Of a DNA stretch of 6,927 bases, positions 5,888-6,927 are shown piece after piece. The stretch spans positions 1 through 6,927 of the forward strand of contig QXZO01000119.1 in the NCBI GenBank assembly GCA_009886305.1, in the 5' to 3' direction. The notes below the pieces were generated by a model. It worked only from the letters and a program-made list of their open reading frames with translations. It was not told the DNA's origin and did no database searches. Position 1 is the stretch's first letter. Each line of letters starts with the position of its first letter. The stretch is from Betaproteobacteria bacterium (GTDB lineage: Bacteria; Pseudomonadota; Gammaproteobacteria; Burkholderiales; Eutrophovitaceae). The translations under genes were made by a program, and so were the position numbers.

Positions 5888-5892
5888 GGAGG
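5888..5892 (+). promoter_or_regulatory. Strong Shine-Dalgarno of the dehydrogenase gene
   Basis: GGAGG six bases before the ATG at 5899, inside the 22-base gap after the cytochrome stop. It fixes the start and implies efficient translation as the second gene of an operon. Confidence 0.8.
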
Positions 5893-5898
5893 AAACAA

Positions 5899-6927
5899 AT
5901 GAGAATTAAACTTCTAGCCCTAATGGTATCGGCTGTCGCATTTATCGCGACATCAGCTCATGCTGGGCATCATGGAACCAAATCAGCAGTGGTGCCTGAG
6001 ATTACTCAGACAGCTGTCATGACTGGTTTAGAGAACCCTTGGGATGTCGCAATTCTTGACGACGGAACAATGTTCTACACAGAAAAATGTAAAGGTTTCA
6101 GCGTTAGAATGCCTAACGGTGACGTGCATGCCCTTTATGGAATGAAGGATTCAAGCGGCTACGCAAGCATGGGTTCAGATCTTCATTGCTCAAACCAGGC
6201 AGGTATGCTTGGCCTAGCAGTTGATCCAGACTTTGCAAACAACCATCGTATATATGTTGCTTCTGCATCAACGAAGTACCACGGTGACGGCTGCAAAACA
6301 AACTTTGAACGTTGCGATGGAAACATCGTTATGCGGTTTGACGTTAGCAAGAATTTCAAGAGCGTTTCTAACCGTACCGATATCGTAAAAGATATTCAGT
6401 TCAAGCCTTTTGAGTCAAACCACCCATTCGGCGGCAACGGCGCGCACAATGGTAACCGACCTACTTTCGGTCCTGAGGGATGGTTATGGATCACTACTGG
6501 TGACCGACACCGTGGAGTTTGTCCACAGTCACCAACTCTGATCTGCGGAAAAGTATTGAGAATCGATACTGACGGCAATGCACACCCTGGTAATAACCCA
6601 CCAGCAGGCTTCGACAAGCGTATCTACACATACGGTCATCGAAATGTTCAGGGTATTGCTTTCCGAGGCGATGGCGCAGCGTTTACCGCTGAGCACGGAC
6701 CTTGGCACAACGACGAGCTAACCATGCTAGTTAAAGGTGGTAACGGCGGATGGGATCCTCAGCAAAACGTTGGTGGACGTGGTGATTGTCCAGACGAGTA
6801 TTGCGGATATATGCCTAACCAAAAGAAAGGCGTAATTCCTGCAGTTCGTGCTGCTTACATGCCAATGAGTGACACACGATTTGGCGATCTAATGCCACCT
6901 GCATGGCAGAACAACGGCTACTCACAA
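5899..6927 (+). CDS. Partial: exported PQQ-dependent sugar dehydrogenase-like beta-propeller protein
   Basis: Open from ATG 5899 to the window end, 343 residues, with no stop. Residues 1-22 are a Sec signal peptide ending SAHA, followed by a His-rich GHHG. The mature part fits the soluble glucose/sorbosone dehydrogenase family, a six-bladed propeller. LENPWDVAILDDG (44-56) is the opening blade. QAGMLGLAVDPDFANN (100-115) corresponds to the family 'GGLLGLAxDPxF' motif. H183 in NGAHNGNR is the likely catalytic base, and TFGPEGWLWITTGDR (189-203) follows. IYTYGHRNVQGIAF (242-255) corresponds to 'GHRNPQGL', then AEHGPWHNDEL (264-274). These enzymes oxidise aldoses or related alcohols using PQQ and pass electrons on; substrate and true PQQ use cannot be shown because the C-terminal cofactor arginines lie beyond the window. 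Eight cysteines occur in the visible mature part (C64, 97, 132, 139, 207, 216, 297, 302), and the family 'NYGWP' segment reads GNGGWDP (281-287). Likely co-transcribed with the cytochrome c just upstream. Confidence 0.85.
   Translation, partial: MRIKLLALMVSAVAFIATSAHAGHHGTKSAVVPEITQTAVMTGLENPWDVAILDDGTMFYTEKCKGFSVRMPNGDVHALYGMKDSSGYASMGSDLHCSNQAGMLGLAVDPDFANNHRIYVASASTKYHGDGCKTNFERCDGNIVMRFDVSKNFKSVSNRTDIVKDIQFKPFESNHPFGGNGAHNGNRPTFGPEGWLWITTGDRHRGVCPQSPTLICGKVLRIDTDGNAHPGNNPPAGFDKRIYTYGHRNVQGIAFRGDGAAFTAEHGPWHNDELTMLVKGGNGGWDPQQNVGGRGDCPDEYCGYMPNQKKGVIPAVRAAYMPMSDTRFGDLMPPAWQNNGYSQ

Overview
The window looks like ordinary chromosome of a free-living, probably aquatic or marine, gammaproteobacterium-like organism of moderate G+C with AT-rich intergenic gaps. 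This is an inference from the gene families and from the Gram-negative style of export signals and cytochrome c; no rRNA or taxonomic marker is present. I see no insertion sequence, phage gene, CRISPR array, tRNA or rRNA. Seven genes have both ends here, and two more run off the window at either edge.

Left part (1-2861). A partial + strand reading frame ends at 167 and resembles the basic tail of a class I-type DNA photolyase/cryptochrome. Fifteen bases later comes a renalase-like FAD/NAD(P) oxidoreductase (183-1160). This gene meets, stop codon to stop codon with a 4-bp overlap, a minus-strand gene for a zinc-dependent succinylglutamate desuccinylase/aspartoacylase-family hydrolase (1157-2110). 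Upstream of the hydrolase on the same strand is a 1-Cys peroxiredoxin (2208-2861). It has a good Shine-Dalgarno and a plausible sigma70-type promoter, and two back-to-back small palindromes lie over that promoter's spacer and -35 box. Photolyase-like, FAD oxidoreductase and peroxiredoxin genes side by side suggest a light/oxidative-stress theme, but each assignment stands on its own sequence evidence.

Middle part (2862-5213). Two small exported proteins of unknown function face each other (3097-3702 + and 3773-4243 -). They share an intergenic hairpin that reads as a bidirectional terminator. Next is a + strand 2-oxoglutarate/Fe(II) dioxygenase of the type that includes bacterial free amino-acid hydroxylases (4452-5213). 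It appears to start at TTG, with a perfect TATAAT shortly upstream and no Shine-Dalgarno.

Right part (5214-6927). After a 342-bp AT-rich gap comes a two-gene operon: a small exported mono-haem cytochrome c (5556-5876), then a strong Shine-Dalgarno and an exported beta-propeller dehydrogenase of the soluble PQQ-dependent glucose/sorbosone dehydrogenase family (5899 to beyond the window end). The natural reading is a periplasmic sugar- or alcohol-oxidising enzyme that passes electrons to its partner cytochrome. The dehydrogenase is cysteine-rich for an exported protein, with eight cysteines in the visible mature part, and departs from common family motifs.

Nothing here amounts to a clearly new system. 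The best candidates for follow-up are the cytochrome/dehydrogenase pair, the amino-acid hydroxylase-like dioxygenase of unknown substrate, and the two orphan exported proteins.
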